Below are positions 41,355 through 49,916 of a stretch of DNA of 64,000 bases, piece after piece. Position 1 is the stretch's first letter. Every line of letters begins with the position of its first letter. The stretch is from Nonomuraea roseoviolacea subsp. carminata (GTDB lineage: Bacteria; Actinomycetota; Actinomycetes; Streptosporangiales; Streptosporangiaceae), in contig NZ_JAMZEC010000001.1 in assembly GCF_024172185.1 (NCBI RefSeq), positions 4,360,001 to 4,424,000 of the forward strand, written 5' to 3'. The notes under the pieces were generated by a model, which did no database searches, was not told the origin of the DNA, and saw nothing but the letters and a program-made list of their open reading frames with translations. A program made the translations under genes and the position numbers.

Positions 41355-42563
41355 TCAGGTCGTGGCGCGGTCCACGAGTTCCTGCACGCGCTCGGGCGAG
41401 TAGATGCCGTCGACGAGGAGCTGGGCCAGGCCGAGCACGCCCGCGTGCGGGTCGAGGTCGCTGCGGACGATCTGCAGGTTGCGCGTGGCCAGCGGCAGCG
41501 ACCGGCGGTAGACGATCTCGCGGATGCCGGCGAAGAGCAGCTCGTCGGTGTGGGCGAGCTGGCCGCAGACCGCGATGACGCGCGGGTTGAACAGGTTGAC
41601 CATGTCGGCGATGGCGCCGCCGAGGATGCGGGCCGCGCGCCGGGCGAGCCGCACCGCGACCGGGTCGCCGGCGCGGATCAGGCGGACGGCGTCGTCCACG
41701 GTGGCGACCTCGCGGCCCTGCTCGCGCAGGTCGCGCACCAGGGCCCAGCCGCCCGCGTACGCCTCCAGGCAGCCGGTGTTGCCGCACCGGCACACGGGCG
41801 GATCGTCCACGTCGGGCACCGTGACGTGGACGTGGCCGACGTCGCCGGCCGCGCCGTCGGCGCCCCGGTGGACCTGGCCCCCGGCGATGAGGCCGGTGCC
41901 GACCCCCGTGCCGACCTTGACCATGAGCAGGTGCGGGACGTCCGGGTAGCGCAGGCGCTGCTCGCCGTACGCCATCGCGTTGACGTCCTTGTCGACGAGC
42001 ACGGGGCACGCGTACTGCCCGGCGAACCAGCCGCGGATGTCGAAGCGGTCCCAGCCGGTCATGATCGGTGGGCTGATGACCCGGCCGGACGCGAAGTCGA
42101 CCGGCCCGGGCACGTCGAGCCCGATGCCGAGCACCGCCTCCGGGGGCCGGCGGATGTCGTGCAGGATCTCGGCGAAGAGCTTCTCCACGATCGTGAGAAT
42201 GCTCTGGGGGCCCGCGGTGACGTCGGCCTTGGCCTCGCGCTCGTTGCGGACGTGCCCGCCGAGGTCGCACACCGCGGCCCGCAGCGCGGTGGCCCCGATG
42301 TCGGCGACGAGCAGCACGCCACGCGCGCGGTTGACCACGAACTGGCCGGCCGGGCGGCCGCGGGTGCGCGCCTCCTCCGGGCCCGGCACCAGCAGGCCGG
42401 CGGCCAGCAGCCCGTCGAGCCGCTGGTTGACCGTGGTGCGGGAGAGCCCGGTCAGGCGCGCCACGTCGGACTTGGTCAGCCCGTCGGGCACGTCGCGGAA
42501 CAGGCTGAGGATCTCGCCGCTGCTCACCCCCATCCTCGGTGTGGTGGGGCCTGTCGTCGTCAT
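41355..42563 (-). CDS. ROK-family transcriptional repressor
   Basis: 402 residues. N-terminal winged helix (LTKSDVARLTGLSRTTVNQR, residues about 29-48) joined to a ROK sugar-kinase-like domain: VADIGATALRAAVCDLGG (phosphate loop), DKDVNAMAYGE, VGTGVGTGLIAGG, and zinc motif CRCGNTGCLEAYAG. Such proteins repress sugar operons until the sugar or its phosphate binds. It diverges from the sugar ABC operon; the nested inverted repeat at 42601-42638 is its likely operator. Confidence 0.92.
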   Translation of the reverse strand: MTTTGPTTPRMGVSSGEILSLFRDVPDGLTKSDVARLTGLSRTTVNQRLDGLLAAGLLVPGPEEARTRGRPAGQFVVNRARGVLLVADIGATALRAAVCDLGGHVRNEREAKADVTAGPQSILTIVEKLFAEILHDIRRPPEAVLGIGLDVPGPVDFASGRVISPPIMTGWDRFDIRGWFAGQYACPVLVDKDVNAMAYGEQRLRYPDVPHLLMVKVGTGVGTGLIAGGQVHRGADGAAGDVGHVHVTVPDVDDPPVCRCGNTGCLEAYAGGWALVRDLREQGREVATVDDAVRLIRAGDPVAVRLARRAARILGGAIADMVNLFNPRVIAVCGQLAHTDELLFAGIREIVYRRSLPLATRNLQIVRSDLDPHAGVLGLAQLLVDGIYSPERVQELVDRATT

Positions 42564-42600
42564 AGCACCACTGTAGCTATGACGGTGACTACTCGTAAGT

Positions 42601-42638
42601 CAAGCATCTTTCGACAGATAAAGTCGAAAGAAGGCTTG
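42601..42638. promoter_or_regulatory. nested inverted repeat, likely ROK operator
   Basis: Inner arms TCTTTCGAC (42607-42615) and GTCGAAAGA (42623-42631) are a perfect 9-bp inverted repeat with a 7-base centre. Outer arms CAAGC (42601-42605) and GCTTG (42634-42638) extend it. It lies between the divergent repressor and operon genes, 57 bp before the operon ATG. Confidence 0.8.
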
Positions 42639-42695
42639 TCAGGCGTTAGAAGTCCGGTTTACGGTCAGGACATCTACCCGGGAAAGGGACGACCG

Positions 42696-43754
42696 ATGTA
42701 TGCCAACGCCAGAGGCCGCCGCGTGGCGGCAGTCGGTGCGATCGCGGCAGCCGGCGCGCTCGTACTCGGATCGTGTGGCTCCGGCGGGTCCACCGAGGCG
42801 GCGGCCGCGAACGGCGCGCAGGCCGCGGGCGGCGCCGCCCAGAACTACGCGGCGGTCATCAAGGGCCTGGACAACCCGTTCTTCCAGACCATGAAGCAGG
42901 GCATCGACGACCAGGCCAAGACGTCGGGGGCGACCGTCACCGTGCAGTCGGCCAACTCGATCACCGACACCACCGGGCAGGCGGACAAGCTCAACGGCCT
43001 GGCCGGCCAGGACTTCTCCTGCTACATCGTCAACCCGATCTCCGGCACGAACCTCATCCAGGGGCTCGCCAAGCTCTCCATGATGAACAAGCCCGTCGTC
43101 AACATCGACAGTCCTGTCGACCCGACCGCGGCCAAGAGCGCGAACGTCAAGCTCGCCACGTACGTCGGCACCGACAACCGGGAGGCCGGCAAGATGGCCG
43201 GGCAGCGGATGACCGAGGTGCTGCCCTCCGGCGGCGACGTCGCGGCCATCGGCGGCATCGCCGGCGACGTCACCAGCGGCGCCCGGATCGAGGGCTTCCA
43301 CCAGGGCGTCGGCAAGAACGTCAAGGTCGTCCAGACCGTGGCCGCCGACTGGGACCGCCAGACCGCGCTCACCGCCGCCACCAACGTGCTGCGGGCCCAC
43401 CCGAACCTGGCCGGCTTCTTCGTCGCCAACGACGACATGGGGCTCGGCGTGGCCCGCGCCGTCGCCGACGCCGGCAAGACCGGCAAGATCAAGGTCATCA
43501 GCGTGGACGGCATCAAGGACGCCCTGCAGGCGGTCAAGGCCGGCACGCTGGAGGCCACCGTCGCCCAGTACCCCTACACCATCGGCCAGATGGGCGTCGA
43601 GGCGTGCCAGGCCGCGACGAGCGGCAAGACGCTGCCCGCCAGCGTCGCCGCCCCGGTGGAGCTGGTCACCAGGAGCACCGCCGACAAGGCTCTCGCGTCC
43701 ACGCCCAAGCCGTTCGGCCCCTACGAGGACCCGTACAAGGCGCTCACCCAGTAG
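42696..43754 (+). CDS. sugar ABC transporter substrate-binding lipoprotein (FrcB/RbsB type)
   Basis: 352 residues. Lipoprotein signal with lipobox LGSC (C27), Ala/Gly linker, then a periplasmic-binding fold of type 1: KGLDNPFFQTMKQGIDDQAK, DFSCYIVNPISGTNLIQGLA, and FFVANDDMGLGVARAVADAG, KVISVDGIKDALQAVKAG. The binding cleft residues (N/D in NPFF, D in VDG) fit a pentose or hexose. The ATG follows GGGAAAGGGA. It is the first gene of a five-gene operon. Confidence 0.93.
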   Translation: MYANARGRRVAAVGAIAAAGALVLGSCGSGGSTEAAAANGAQAAGGAAQNYAAVIKGLDNPFFQTMKQGIDDQAKTSGATVTVQSANSITDTTGQADKLNGLAGQDFSCYIVNPISGTNLIQGLAKLSMMNKPVVNIDSPVDPTAAKSANVKLATYVGTDNREAGKMAGQRMTEVLPSGGDVAAIGGIAGDVTSGARIEGFHQGVGKNVKVVQTVAADWDRQTALTAATNVLRAHPNLAGFFVANDDMGLGVARAVADAGKTGKIKVISVDGIKDALQAVKAGTLEATVAQYPYTIGQMGVEACQAATSGKTLPASVAAPVELVTRSTADKALASTPKPFGPYEDPYKALTQ

Positions 43755-43790
43755 TTCAGACCGCGACGCACCCGCGGAGGAGAGACCTCC

Positions 43791-44768
43791 ATGACCAACA
43801 CCACCACACTGCGGGCCAGTGGAGGACCGAACTGGTCCCACCGGCTGAAGGACGCCGGGTTCTGGGCGGAATGGGCCGCCCTCGTCGGGCTGCTCGTCCT
43901 GGTGATCGTCTTCCAGGCGCTCAACCCGACGTTCCTCAGCCCCGGCAACATCGCCTCGATGCTGGTGGCCGCGGCCATCCTCGTCATCCTGGCGGTGGGG
44001 CAGACGTTCGTGATCGCCACCGCGGGCATCGACCTGTCCATCGCCTCGGTGATGACGCTCGGCGCGGTCGTCTTCGGCCAGATGTACCAGGCCGGGCTCG
44101 GGCTCGGGGTGGCCTCGCTGATGGCCGTCGTGTCCGCCGGGGCGGCCGGGGCCGTCAACGGCGTCATCGTCGCCCGCGGCAAGATCACGGACTTCATCGT
44201 GACCCTCGGGATGCTGTCGGCGGCCTCGGGGCTCGCGCTGATCCTGTCCGACGGCAAGCCGGTCACCGTCATCGACCCGCTGCTCCTGCGCCTGTCCACC
44301 ACCGGCATCGGCATCTTCGGCTGGTCGTTCGTCATCGCGATCGTGGTCGCCGTGGTGGCGCACGTGGTGCTCTTCCACACCCGCTTCGGCACCCACCTGC
44401 TGGCCACCGGCGGCTCGCCCGAGTCGGCGACGGCCATGGGCATCAGCACGGCCCGCATCAAGATCGCCGTCTACCTGATCAGCGGCCTGCTCGCCGGGCT
44501 CGGCGCGATCCTGCTGGTCGGCCGGATCGGCGCGGCCGAGCCCGCGGCGAACACCGCCTTCCTGCTCAACTCGGTCGCCGCGGTGGTGCTCGGCGGGGTC
44601 AGCCTCTTCGGCGGCCGGGGCACGATCGTCGGGCCCTTCTTCGGCGCCCTGCTGCTGATCGCCCTGGTCAACGGGCTCACCCTGCTCGGCGTCTCGCAGT
44701 TCTACCAGCCGCTCGCCGTCGGCATCGTCGTGGTGCTGGCCGCGCTCCTCATGAGGTTCCAGAAATGA
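43791..44768 (+). CDS. sugar ABC transporter permease (FrcC/RbsC type)
   Basis: 325 residues, eight to ten membrane helices. PTFLSPGNIASMLVAAAILV and GQTFVIATAGIDLSIASVMT are family signatures; HTRFGTHLLATGGSPESATA, then MGISTARIKIAVYLISGLLA is the ATPase-coupling region. Its stop overlaps the ATPase start (ATGA). Confidence 0.93.
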   Translation: MTNTTTLRASGGPNWSHRLKDAGFWAEWAALVGLLVLVIVFQALNPTFLSPGNIASMLVAAAILVILAVGQTFVIATAGIDLSIASVMTLGAVVFGQMYQAGLGLGVASLMAVVSAGAAGAVNGVIVARGKITDFIVTLGMLSAASGLALILSDGKPVTVIDPLLLRLSTTGIGIFGWSFVIAIVVAVVAHVVLFHTRFGTHLLATGGSPESATAMGISTARIKIAVYLISGLLAGLGAILLVGRIGAAEPAANTAFLLNSVAAVVLGGVSLFGGRGTIVGPFFGALLLIALVNGLTLLGVSQFYQPLAVGIVVVLAALLMRFQK

Positions 44769-45553
44769 CCGAACAGCCGCAGGTCGCGGAGAAGACCGCA
44801 CAGCCGCCGCGGGACGTGCTGCTGTCGTGCGACGACGTGTCCCTGTCCTTCGGAAACGTCCGGGCCCTGGTCGACGTCTCGCTGACGTTGCGGCCCGGCG
44901 AGATCACCGCCCTCGTCGGCGACAACGGCGCGGGCAAGTCGACGCTGGTCCGCTGCGTCTCCGGCATCCACCGGCCGGACCGCGGCACCATCACCTTCGA
45001 CGGCGCCCGGACCGACTTCCACTCGCCGGAGGACGCCCGCGAGGCGGGGATCGAGACCGTCCACCAGAACCTGGCCCTCGTCGAGGACCTCACGGTGTGG
45101 CAGAACCTGTTCCTCAACCGCGAGATCGTCCGCCGGCTGGGCCCCGTCGGCCTGCTCGACCGCCGGGCCATGCAGTCCCGGGCCCGCGAGATGGTCGCCA
45201 CGCTGGCCGTCAACGTGCCGGCCGTGGGCTCGCGCGTGCGGCGGCTGTCCGGCGGCCAGCGCCAGGCGGTCGCCATCTGCCGGGCCGCCGGGTTCAGCTC
45301 CAAGCTCGTCATCATGGACGAGCCCACGGCGGCGCTCGGCGTCCAGGAGACGGCCCGCGTCGAGGAGCTCGTCTTCCGGCTGCGCGACGAGGGCCACGCC
45401 GTGCTGATCATCAGCCACAACTTCGCCCAGGTCATACGGCTCAGCCAGCAGGTGTGGGTGATGCGCGCGGGCCGCTGCGTCGGCGGCCGGCGCACCGCCG
45501 AGACCACCGGCGAGGAGATCGTCGGCCTGGTCACCGGCGCGATCGGCTCCTGA
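44765..45553 (+). CDS. sugar ABC transporter ATPase, single-domain (FrcA type)
   Basis: 262 residues, one nucleotide-binding domain, unlike the double RbsA/XylG type. Walker A GDNGAGKST (52-60), Q-loop IETVHQNLALV, signature RRLSGGQRQAVAI, Walker B LVIMDEPTAALG and switch His in VLIISHNF. The single-domain form is what frc (fructose) transporters use. ATG overlaps the permease stop; the open frame further upstream is not protein. Confidence 0.93.
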   Translation: MTEQPQVAEKTAQPPRDVLLSCDDVSLSFGNVRALVDVSLTLRPGEITALVGDNGAGKSTLVRCVSGIHRPDRGTITFDGARTDFHSPEDAREAGIETVHQNLALVEDLTVWQNLFLNREIVRRLGPVGLLDRRAMQSRAREMVATLAVNVPAVGSRVRRLSGGQRQAVAICRAAGFSSKLVIMDEPTAALGVQETARVEELVFRLRDEGHAVLIISHNFAQVIRLSQQVWVMRAGRCVGGRRTAETTGEEIVGLVTGAIGS

Positions 45554-45591
45554 CCGCATCCAGAACCCTCCGACGAAAGAAGGCACGTTCC

Positions 45592-46473
45592 ATGGCCACC
45601 GACAACCCGGCCAACCCGATCGGCGTCCACGCCCTGGTATGGGTGGGCGACACGAGTCCCGCCGCGCTGGAGCTGGCGATCGGCAAGACGAAGGCCGCCG
45701 GGTTCGACCTGCTGGAGATCTCCCTGCACGACTCGGCGAACCTCGACGTCGCGGCGGCGCGCGAGGCGCTGACGTCCGCGGGTCTCGGCGTCGCCTGCTC
45801 GCGCGGCCTCGCCTTCGACGCCGACGTCTCCAGCGACAACCTCGCCGTGGTCGAACGCGGCGAGAAGCTCCTGCACGACTCCCTGGCCGTCACGCGCGGG
45901 CTCGGCGGCACCCACTTCACCGGCGCCCTCTACAGCGCGCTCGGCAAGTACGGCCACCCGCTCACCGCGGCGGGCCGCCGCAACGTGGTGACCGTGCTGC
46001 GCCGCCTGGCCCAGGAGGCCGCCGGCGAGGGCATGACGCTCGGGCTGGAGGTCTGCAACCGGTACGAGACCAACGTGGTCAACACCGCCCGCGACGCGCT
46101 CCGGCTCGCCGACGACATCGGCGAGGACAACGTGCTCATCCACCTCGACACCTACCACATGAACATCGAGGAGGAGGATCTCGTCCGGCCCGTGCGCGAG
46201 GTCGGGGACCGGCTAGGTTACGTCCATGTGGGTGAGAACCATCGCGGCTACCTCGGATCAGGACACATCGACTTCACCGCGTTCTTCCACGCGCTCGGCG
46301 ACATCGGCTACCGGGGGCCGATCACGTTCGAGTCGTTCTCCTCGGCGGTCGTGATGCGCGGCCTGTCCAACGACCTGGCCATCTGGCGCAACCTGTGGAC
46401 CGACGGCGAGGACCTGGCCCGCCACGCCCGCGCCTTCATCGCCGGCCAGCTCCACGCGAGCCGCGCCCGATGA
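45592..46473 (+). CDS. sugar phosphate isomerase/epimerase (ketose 3-epimerase-like)
   Basis: 293 residues, TIM-barrel xylose-isomerase-like fold. The metal-site residues of the tagatose/psicose (allulose) 3-epimerase group are visible: E in LGLEVCNRYETNVV, D and H in HLDTYHMNIEEED, H in YVHVGENHRG and E in GPITFESFSS. It probably interconverts ketohexoses (or their phosphates) for the coded kinase. ATG follows GAAAGAAGG. The stop overlaps the next start. Confidence 0.9.
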   Translation: MATDNPANPIGVHALVWVGDTSPAALELAIGKTKAAGFDLLEISLHDSANLDVAAAREALTSAGLGVACSRGLAFDADVSSDNLAVVERGEKLLHDSLAVTRGLGGTHFTGALYSALGKYGHPLTAAGRRNVVTVLRRLAQEAAGEGMTLGLEVCNRYETNVVNTARDALRLADDIGEDNVLIHLDTYHMNIEEEDLVRPVREVGDRLGYVHVGENHRGYLGSGHIDFTAFFHALGDIGYRGPITFESFSSAVVMRGLSNDLAIWRNLWTDGEDLARHARAFIAGQLHASRAR

Positions 46474-47144
46474 CGCTCGACGACCTGGTGGCCCGGGCCC
46501 GCGCGCTGGCCTCCGGCGGGCGCCGGGCGCTGCTCGGCATCGCCGGCGGGCCGGGGGCGGGCAAGTCGACGCTCGCCGAGCACCTGCTGCGTGAGCTGCG
46601 GCAGGCGCCGCCGCCCGGGCAGCCGCCCGAGTGGGTGGCGCACGTGCCGATGGACGGCTTCCACCTGGCCGACGTGGAGCTCGACCGGCTCGGGCGGCGC
46701 GAGCGCAAGGGCGCTCCCGACACCTTCGACGCGGCCGGGTACGCGGCGCTGCTGCGCCGGTTGCGCGCGGACGAGGAGGACGTCGTGTACGCGCCCTCGT
46801 TCGAGCGCGTCCTGGAGCAGCCGATCGCGGGCAGCATCCCGGTGCCCCGGGCCGCCCGGCTCGTCATCACCGAGGGCAACTACCTGCTGCTCGACGAGGG
46901 CGACTGGGCGCGCGTGCGGCCCTGCCTGGACGAGGTGTGGTACTGCTCGCTCGACCCGGTGGAGCGGGTGCGCCGGCTCGTCTCCCGGCACACGAGGTTC
47001 GGCAAGGAGCCCGACGCGGCCGTGGCCTGGGTGATGGGGACCGACCAGCGCAACGCCGATCTGATCGCCACCACCCAGGACCGCGCCGACCTCGTCGTGC
47101 CCGACCGGCTCCTGCGCTCGCTGGGCGACGACCCCGACGCCTGA
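46470..47144 (+). CDS. P-loop sugar/nucleoside kinase (FrcK-like)
   Basis: 224 residues. P-loop GGPGAGKST (26-34); VPMDGFHLADVELDRLGRRE and VITEGNYLLLDEGDWARVRP are the uridine-kinase/pantothenate-kinase-like core; the C-terminal RNADLIATTQ supplies the lid arginine. Members placed in fructose operons (FrcK) are proposed to phosphorylate the imported sugar. ATGA overlap with the epimerase. It is the last gene of the operon and converges with the HelD-like gene. Confidence 0.85.
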   Translation: MTLDDLVARARALASGGRRALLGIAGGPGAGKSTLAEHLLRELRQAPPPGQPPEWVAHVPMDGFHLADVELDRLGRRERKGAPDTFDAAGYAALLRRLRADEEDVVYAPSFERVLEQPIAGSIPVPRAARLVITEGNYLLLDEGDWARVRPCLDEVWYCSLDPVERVRRLVSRHTRFGKEPDAAVAWVMGTDQRNADLIATTQDRADLVVPDRLLRSLGDDPDA

Positions 47145-47150
47145 GCGCGC

Positions 47151-47218
47151 TCAGGCCGTGAGCTGGGCTGAGCGTGGTCAGGCCGTGAGCTGGGAGCGTG
47201 GTCAGGCCGTGAGCTGGG
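47151..47218. repeat. three 24-27 bp repeats copying the 3' end of the HelD-like gene
   Basis: TCAGGCCGTGAGCTGGG occurs at 47151-47167, 47178-47194 and 47202-47218. The third is the true end of the helicase gene (codons for QLTA and its stop at 47202-47204); the other two lie in the gap between convergent genes. Confidence 0.88.
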
Positions 47219-49241
47219 CCGGGAGCGGCTTGCGGTGGACGACCGTGAGCGTGGTGACGGCTCGGGTGAGCACCACGTAGAGCCGGGCCAGCCCCCGGGG
47301 CTCCGCCTCGACGATGTCGGCCGGCTCCACCACGATCACGTGGTCGTACTCCAGACCCTTGGCCAGCGTCGCCGGCACCACGAGCAGCCGGTGCTCCTCG
47401 GCCGAGTCGGGCGACAGGACCGCGTGGGCGAGGCCGGCCCCGGCCAGCGTCGCGGCCACCTCGGGCACCAGGGCGTCCGGCGCGATGACGCCGATGGACC
47501 CCTCGCGGCCGAGCGCGTCCCGCACGGCGGCCAGGACGTCGCCGCCCTCCCTGTCCTCTCCGTCCTCGCCGCTCTCCCGCACGGACAGCGAGCCGGCGCC
47601 GGGACGCAGCGAGCGGGGCGCGGCCAGGCCCGGCGCGATGGACGGCAGCAGGCGGGCGGCGTAGTCGAGGACCTCGCGCGGCACGCGGAAGCCCAGCGTC
47701 AGCTCCGTGACCTCGCCCTCCTGCCCGAGGTGCGTCAGCACGGCCTCCCACGTGGTCGCCGACCACGGTGTGGTGCCCTGGGCGAGGTCGCCGAGCACGG
47801 TGGCCGAGCCGTTGCGGCAGCGCCGGCCGAGCGCGCGAAGCTGCATCTCCGACAGGTCCTGCGCCTCGTCCACCACCAGGTGGCCGAGCGAGGGCGTGCG
47901 CTCCATGAGGTCGGCCAGCTCGTCGAGCAGCGCCGCGTCGGCCGCCGACCACTTCGCCGACTTCCAGCTCCGGTACGGCTTCGCCCAGAGCAGCCGCTCC
48001 TGCTCCTCGGGCGACAGGTCGGCCTTGGCGGCGCGGGCCAGGAACTCCGGCTCGGACAGCAGCCGGAAGAGCACCTGCTCGGGCGTGAGCTTGGGCCAGA
48101 CCGCGTCGACGAGCTGCCGTACCGGCTTGGAGCGGGCCACGGCGTCCTGCACCCGGTCGTCGGGCGACTCGCCGCGCTGTTCCATGCGGACCAGCACCTG
48201 GTGGGCCAGCCGCTGCGCCAGCGCGGCCCGGCCGGGGGCGTAGCGGGTCGTGCCGCGCAGGGACGCGACGATCTCGCGGACCTCGTGGTCAGCCACCCGG
48301 TAGCGGTAGGCGCCCTTGGTGAAGACGACGCCCTCCTCCGGCTTGACGACGTGCAGCCACAGGGCGCGGTCGAGGACCTTCGCCATGCGGGCGTCGCCCT
48401 TGACGGCGGCCACCTCGGGGTCCTCGGGCGCGGCGTGCTCGCCGAGCAGCCCGGCGACCGTCGTCTGGTCGACCTTGACCTCGCCGAGCGCGGGCAGCAC
48501 GGAGGAGATGTAGGACAGGAACGCGCGGTTGGGCCCGACGATCATCACGCCGGAGCGGGCCAGCCGCTCGCGGTGGGTGAACAGCAGGTAGGCGGCCCGG
48601 TGCAGGCCCACGGCCGTCTTCCCGGTGCCGGGCGCCCCCTGCACGCACACGGTCTGGGCCAGCGCGGAGCGGACGATCTCGTCCTGGTCGGGCTGGATGG
48701 TGGCGACGATGTCGCGCATGGGGCCGGTGCGGGGCCGCTCGATCTCCTCGGTGAGGATCCGGGAGGGCCCGATCTGGCCGCCCTCGGCGAGCGGCTCGTC
48801 CTCGTACGCGGTGAGCGCGCCGCCGTGGTAGCCGAAGCGGCGCCGCCGTACGACGCCCATGGGCTCGGCGGGGCTGGCCTGGTAGAACGCGCGGGACACC
48901 GGCGCGCGCCAGTCGATGACGAGGGGGCGGCTGGTGCCGTCGTGGACGTGGCGGCGGCCGACGTAGATCGTGGTGGGCAGCTCGTCGCCGCCGGAGCGGT
49001 CGAGGCGGCCGAAGAACAGAGGAGTGTCGGGGTGGTCGGCGAGGGCGGCGACGCGCTGGTCGAGCAGGCCCTGGAGGATCTGCTGGGACACCCAGTCGCC
49101 GGCGGCGTCGGCGGAGAGGGACTGGGCGTGGGCGCGCATCGCGCGCAGCGCCTCGCGTGACTCGGCCAGATGGGCCTGCTCGTCGGCGAGCACGTCGGCG
49201 GGCGCGTCGGGTATGTCGGGGGCCAACTGGTGTGCGGGCAT
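47202..49241 (-). CDS. HelD-like superfamily 1 helicase (RNA polymerase recycling type)
   Basis: 679 residues. An N-terminal helical arm (residues 1-70), Walker A GAPGTGKT (202-209) in VCVQGAPGTGKTAVGLHRAA, Walker B VVDEAQDLSEMQLRALGRR, and closing motifs LAKGLEYDHVIVVEP and LYVVLTRAVTTLTVVHRK. This is HelD (class II, actinobacterial), which removes stalled RNA polymerase and can protect it from rifamycins. No rifamycin-responsive element was seen upstream. Its 3' end is duplicated as repeats. ATG start; upstream GGGAGGCGC is the likely ribosome site. Confidence 0.9.
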   Translation of the reverse strand: MPAHQLAPDIPDAPADVLADEQAHLAESREALRAMRAHAQSLSADAAGDWVSQQILQGLLDQRVAALADHPDTPLFFGRLDRSGGDELPTTIYVGRRHVHDGTSRPLVIDWRAPVSRAFYQASPAEPMGVVRRRRFGYHGGALTAYEDEPLAEGGQIGPSRILTEEIERPRTGPMRDIVATIQPDQDEIVRSALAQTVCVQGAPGTGKTAVGLHRAAYLLFTHRERLARSGVMIVGPNRAFLSYISSVLPALGEVKVDQTTVAGLLGEHAAPEDPEVAAVKGDARMAKVLDRALWLHVVKPEEGVVFTKGAYRYRVADHEVREIVASLRGTTRYAPGRAALAQRLAHQVLVRMEQRGESPDDRVQDAVARSKPVRQLVDAVWPKLTPEQVLFRLLSEPEFLARAAKADLSPEEQERLLWAKPYRSWKSAKWSAADAALLDELADLMERTPSLGHLVVDEAQDLSEMQLRALGRRCRNGSATVLGDLAQGTTPWSATTWEAVLTHLGQEGEVTELTLGFRVPREVLDYAARLLPSIAPGLAAPRSLRPGAGSLSVRESGEDGEDREGGDVLAAVRDALGREGSIGVIAPDALVPEVAATLAGAGLAHAVLSPDSAEEHRLLVVPATLAKGLEYDHVIVVEPADIVEAEPRGLARLYVVLTRAVTTLTVVHRKPLPAQLTA

Positions 49242-49358
49242 GCGAAAGCGCCTCCCTCAGGAGTGTCGGCGGTGGAGGTGGTGCAAGGTAGCGAGCCGGA
49301 CAGTTTAGTGGGAGCTCCGGGATGCTTCCAATGGATTTACCCGGGGTAGGCACAGGGC

Positions 49359-49691
49359 GTGGGACGCGTACGGCTTCGCTTCTCCCCCATCATCCCGACC
49401 ATCGCCAGCTTTCTGCTGGCCGCGTTGTGGGGGCTGTCGGTGTTCGCCGGCTGGGGCATGGAGGCGTTCTGCCCGGGAGGCGGGCCGGAGGACTGTCCGC
49501 AGCGGCTCTACCTGGTCTCCACGGTGTCGGGCCTGTTCGCGGTCCTGGCGGCGTGCTGCACGGCGGGGGCGTGGCTGGTGCCGACGGCCAGGCGTGACGC
49601 GCGCGCGTTCACCTGGCTTCTGGGGGTGGGTGTGGCGGCCTGGATCGCCGCCGAGGGGGTGCTGTTCCTCGGCGGCATGCTGGCCAGGTAA
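49359..49691 (+). CDS. small membrane protein of unknown function
   Basis: 110 residues with three membrane helices (IIPTIASFLLAALWGLSVFA, LYLVSTVSGLFAVLAACCTA, TWLLGVGVAAWIAAEGVLFL). The loop between the first two has a Cys pair (FCPGGGPEDCPQ). The start is GTG without a strong ribosome site. I do not recognise the family. It diverges from the HelD-like gene. Confidence 0.65.
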   Translation: MGRVRLRFSPIIPTIASFLLAALWGLSVFAGWGMEAFCPGGGPEDCPQRLYLVSTVSGLFAVLAACCTAGAWLVPTARRDARAFTWLLGVGVAAWIAAEGVLFLGGMLAR

Positions 49692-49863
49692 CCAACCTGG
49701 AAGATGTCTGGCAAAACCGAGAAATTCGGGCATATCAGGTGGGATTGCTCGATCATGGGGGTATGTCGCCAGCGGTTCAGTAACGGCGGCGGATCGCACG
49801 CAGAGGGGGGTGGTTCGATTGTCGACGGCCCGCGGAGTCTCGTGGACGTGACCAACGCCGGTG

Positions 49864-49884
49864 CCCGGCCGCGCCGCGGCCGGG
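49864..49884. terminator. hairpin between convergent genes
   Basis: CCCGGCCGC / GCGGCCGGG with a three-base loop, about 30 bp before the XPB helicase stop and about 170 bp after the small membrane protein. Confidence 0.6.
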
Positions 49885-49916
49885 TCATCAGCGGCTGAGC
49901 CCCGCGCGGTCGAGGC

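Noticed and set aside
42773..44764. long upstream extension of the sugar ATPase frame
   Set aside because: This part is the wrong frame of the binding-protein and permease genes; the ATPase begins at 44765 with an ATGA overlap.
49242..49358. rifamycin-associated element before the HelD-like gene
   Set aside because: I looked for the inverted-repeat element known upstream of HelR-type genes and did not see it.
49810..49851. 13-codon leader-like peptide (MVRLSTARGVSWT)
   Set aside because: No regulated gene follows on that strand; the neighbour is convergent.
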